A stretch of DNA of 6,519 nucleotides, from positions 1 through 6,519 of the forward strand of contig JAHEOB010000142.1 in assembly GCA_018610095.1 (NCBI GenBank), given 5' to 3'. A model generated the notes under the pieces. The model was not told the origin of the DNA. It saw nothing but the letters and a program-made list of their open reading frames with translations, and did no database searches. A program made the translations under genes and the position numbers. Every line of letters starts with the position of its first letter. The first letter of the stretch is position 1. This stretch comes from Halothece sp. MAG. GTDB taxonomy: Bacteria; Cyanobacteriota; Cyanobacteriia; Cyanobacteriales; Rubidibacteraceae. This document shows, one piece after another, positions 5,570 through 6,519 of the stretch.

Positions 5570-5780
5570 TGTTTTTCAATCTCCTTACGACAATTGCCTG
5601 AATTTGAGAAGGGTTTCACTCCTTGGCGAAGCCGATTTGACTAAAAATCTGAGAAAAAACCAATGATTAGATGAGAATTATGAATAATCTTCTCATGGCA
5701 AAGTTTCTTTTGGCTTTCGCCTTTGTTTTAAACCCTTCACCGTAAATTTATACACCCTATACGCCTGTTTTGGTGTTACA
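5570..5780 (-). promoter_or_regulatory. Long cpcB 5' leader with several hairpins
   Basis: This stretch has no gene and probably forms the untranslated leader of cpcBACDE. It ends in a strong AAGGAG (5586-5581). Several foldable segments are visible in mRNA sense. GGC-GAAA-GCC (5717-5708) is a short stem with a GNRA-type loop, set inside CAAAG...CTTTG arms. ATGAGAA...TTCTCAT (5696-5690 with 5677-5671) is a 7-bp stem that can extend through TTAT/ATAA with a two-base bulge. GGC-TTC-GCC lies near 5633-5625. Long structured leaders that stabilise the message are typical of phycocyanin operons. No riboswitch class is recognised. Confidence 0.5.
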
Positions 5781-5782
5781 AT

Positions 5783-5812
5783 ATATTAAGATTTATGCGC
5801 TTAACTTAACAA
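5783..5812 (-). promoter_or_regulatory. Candidate cpcB promoter
   Basis: On the minus strand TTGTTA (5812-5807), an 18-base spacer and TAATAT (5788-5783) give a possible sigma-70-type promoter starting near 5776. A GTTACAAT (5775-5782, plus-strand letters) overlaps the start region and resembles one half of an RpaB HLR1 site, but the expected second half (ATTAAGAT) is poor. A second possible -10, TATAAA (5752-5747), lacks a good -35. The region is very AT-rich, so chance matches are likely. Confidence 0.35.
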
Positions 5813-5910
5813 GAGCCCAAAATATTAAAAAATTATAAATGGTTAATCTTTAAAAAGCATAATTTGATATGAGGATTTGGTTTAACTTTCCTTAATATCT
5901 CTAGCAGTGC

Positions 5911-5940
5911 TTGACAGGTTTTGCGAAGATCGAGGCTAGT
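5911..5940 (+). promoter_or_regulatory. Candidate promoter for the small helical gene and lyase
   Basis: A perfect TTGACA (-35) lies at 5911-5916. The best -10 at 18-base spacing is GCTAGT (5935-5940), which matches the consensus at only three positions, so the promoter may be weak or depend on an activator. Transcription would start near 5947 and place the ATG at 5966 about 20 bases downstream, with AAGGA in between. Confidence 0.4.
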
Positions 5941-5965
5941 AAGGCAAATCAAGGATGTGGTCAAA

Positions 5966-6190
5966 ATGTTAGATCAGCAGAAAGAGAACGACTCTCCAGA
6001 AGCAATTGAACAAGCGATCACTGAATTAGAACGGTATCGAGAAAGAATTGTTAATGACTTATTTCAATCCGCTCAGCAAGTTGATATTTCTCAGAAAACC
6101 ACCATGGCAAAAATTGGGCAAAATCCCGAAATTATGAAAATTGATGCCGAAATTGAGAAATTACAAGCTCAACAGGCTAAACTACGCTAG
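5966..6190 (+). CDS. Small charged helical protein of unknown function, upstream of phycobiliprotein lyase
   Basis: The 74-residue product is not assignable to a function. It is rich in Glu, Gln, Lys and Arg. It is predicted to be two helices: residues ~11-38 (PEAIEQAITELERYRERIVNDL...) and ~54-74 (PEIMKIDAEIEKLQAQQAKLR), joined by a polar segment. The second helix has coiled-coil-like spacing of hydrophobic residues. No membrane segment, signal peptide or catalytic motif is visible. The frame is open from a TTG at 5921, but that codon lies just after the TTGACA promoter element, so the ATG at 5966 is preferred. AAGGA (5949-5953) precedes it at a rather long 12-base spacing. It is divergent from cpcB and 83 bases upstream of a CpcS-type lyase gene on the same strand, so a link to phycobilisome assembly is possible but unproven. 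Confidence 0.7.
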   Translation: MLDQQKENDSPEAIEQAITELERYRERIVNDLFQSAQQVDISQKTTMAKIGQNPEIMKIDAEIEKLQAQQAKLR

Positions 6191-6273
6191 GGGTGATGGA
6201 TGATTAATTAGGGAAAGTGGATCAGCAGCTTCCGCAGATTGTTGGCTCAAGGTTAGTATCAATCAGTTCATCT

Positions 6274-6519
6274 ATGGATATCTCAAAGTTGCAACACTTT
6301 TTTGATTGTTGTTTGGGTTATTGGGAAATTGAACGCACTTATCATTATTTAATGCGTCAAGAAGTGCAGCGATCGCGTACGCAATTTCAAGTCAATCCCT
6401 TAAATCCGGAGTTACAAACTAAGGTTTTGGCGGAAAATCAATATGATCTTTCTGACCAACATCAAGTATTATCAGGATTTCAACTCTATTTTCATACGGT
6501 TTCAGAAAAAGGAGAGGAA
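6274..6519 (+). CDS. Phycobiliprotein lyase, CpcS/CpeS family, N-terminal part
   Basis: This is the first 82 residues of a gene that runs off the right edge; the family is usually about 170-200 residues. CpcS/CpeS/CpcU lyases have a lipocalin-like beta-barrel fold and attach phycocyanobilin to Cys82-type sites on phycobiliproteins in the cytosol. The N-terminal helix FFDCCLGYW (9-17) followed by ERTYHYLMRQEVQRSRTQF (20-38) matches the family pattern of a conserved G-x-W, then R-T/S-x-H-x-L, then E-x-x-x-S. The segment VNPLNPEL (40-47) and the later FQLYFHTVSEKGEE (69-82) fit the following barrel strands. The start is ATG 6274, with no obvious ribosome binding site; a GTG at 6217 in the same frame is less likely. 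Which subgroup it belongs to (CpcS, CpcU, CpcV or Slr2049-like) cannot be told from this fragment. Its nearness to cpcB fits a role in loading the beta subunit. Confidence 0.78.
   Translation, partial: MDISKLQHFFDCCLGYWEIERTYHYLMRQEVQRSRTQFQVNPLNPELQTKVLAENQYDLSDQHQVLSGFQLYFHTVSEKGEE

Noticed and set aside
5409..5666. 85-codon plus-strand frame across the start of cpcB
   Set aside because: It is opposite conserved CpcB sequence and the leader; no supporting signal.
1..6519. Mobile elements, CRISPR, tRNA, rRNA, or an undescribed defence or biosynthetic system
   Set aside because: No transposase, terminal repeats, spacer array, cloverleaf or ribosomal RNA sequence was seen. The genes are core cyanobacterial metabolism and antenna functions.

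Overview
The window comes from a cyanobacterium. Two thirds of it is a C-phycocyanin rod operon with textbook alpha and beta subunits. Six copies of the cyanobacterial HIP1 octamer (GCGATCGC) lie in about 6.5 kb, and the genes have a moderate to low GC look. The lack of phycoerythrin genes and the subunit sequences fit a phycocyanin-rich, probably unicellular cyanobacterium. The genus cannot be fixed from this sequence alone.

Layout. (1) Positions 1-299, minus: the first ~99 codons of a FabG-type 3-oxoacyl-ACP reductase, cut by the window edge. (2) Positions 461-1810, plus, divergent from fabG: complete murA, the first committed enzyme of peptidoglycan synthesis. It very likely starts at a GTG, 22 codons inside the longest open frame. 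(3) A short convergent gap with a hairpin at 1823-1842. (4) Positions 5569 down to 1854, minus: cpcB, cpcA, cpcC, cpcD, cpcE and then an unrecognised four-helix membrane protein gene. (5) Positions 5570-5965: a 396-base divergent control region with the long cpcB leader. (6) Plus strand to the right edge: a 74-residue helical hypothetical protein and the first 82 codons of a CpcS/CpeS-type phycobiliprotein lyase.

How it fits together. CpcB and CpcA form the phycocyanin hexamers. CpcC joins hexamers into rods and CpcD caps the rod end. CpcE is one half of the CpcE/CpcF lyase that attaches phycocyanobilin to Cys84 of CpcA. The lyase at the right edge belongs to the family that loads Cys82-type sites, such as that of CpcB. 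Antenna protein and chromophore loading are therefore encoded back to back. cpcF, the usual next gene, is absent after cpcE; the membrane protein gene takes its place.

The strongest non-coding signals are graded-expression elements inside the operon. There is an attenuator-like hairpin with a T-rich tail between cpcA and cpcC, and a large nested hairpin between cpcC and cpcD. cpcD and cpcE are fused by a TGATG stop/start overlap. The organisation is mostly known biology. The items most worth a second look are the cpcC-cpcD hairpin, the missing cpcF with its replacement gene, the 11-bp-phased GTTTACAA repeat between cpcB and cpcA, and the small gene next to the lyase.
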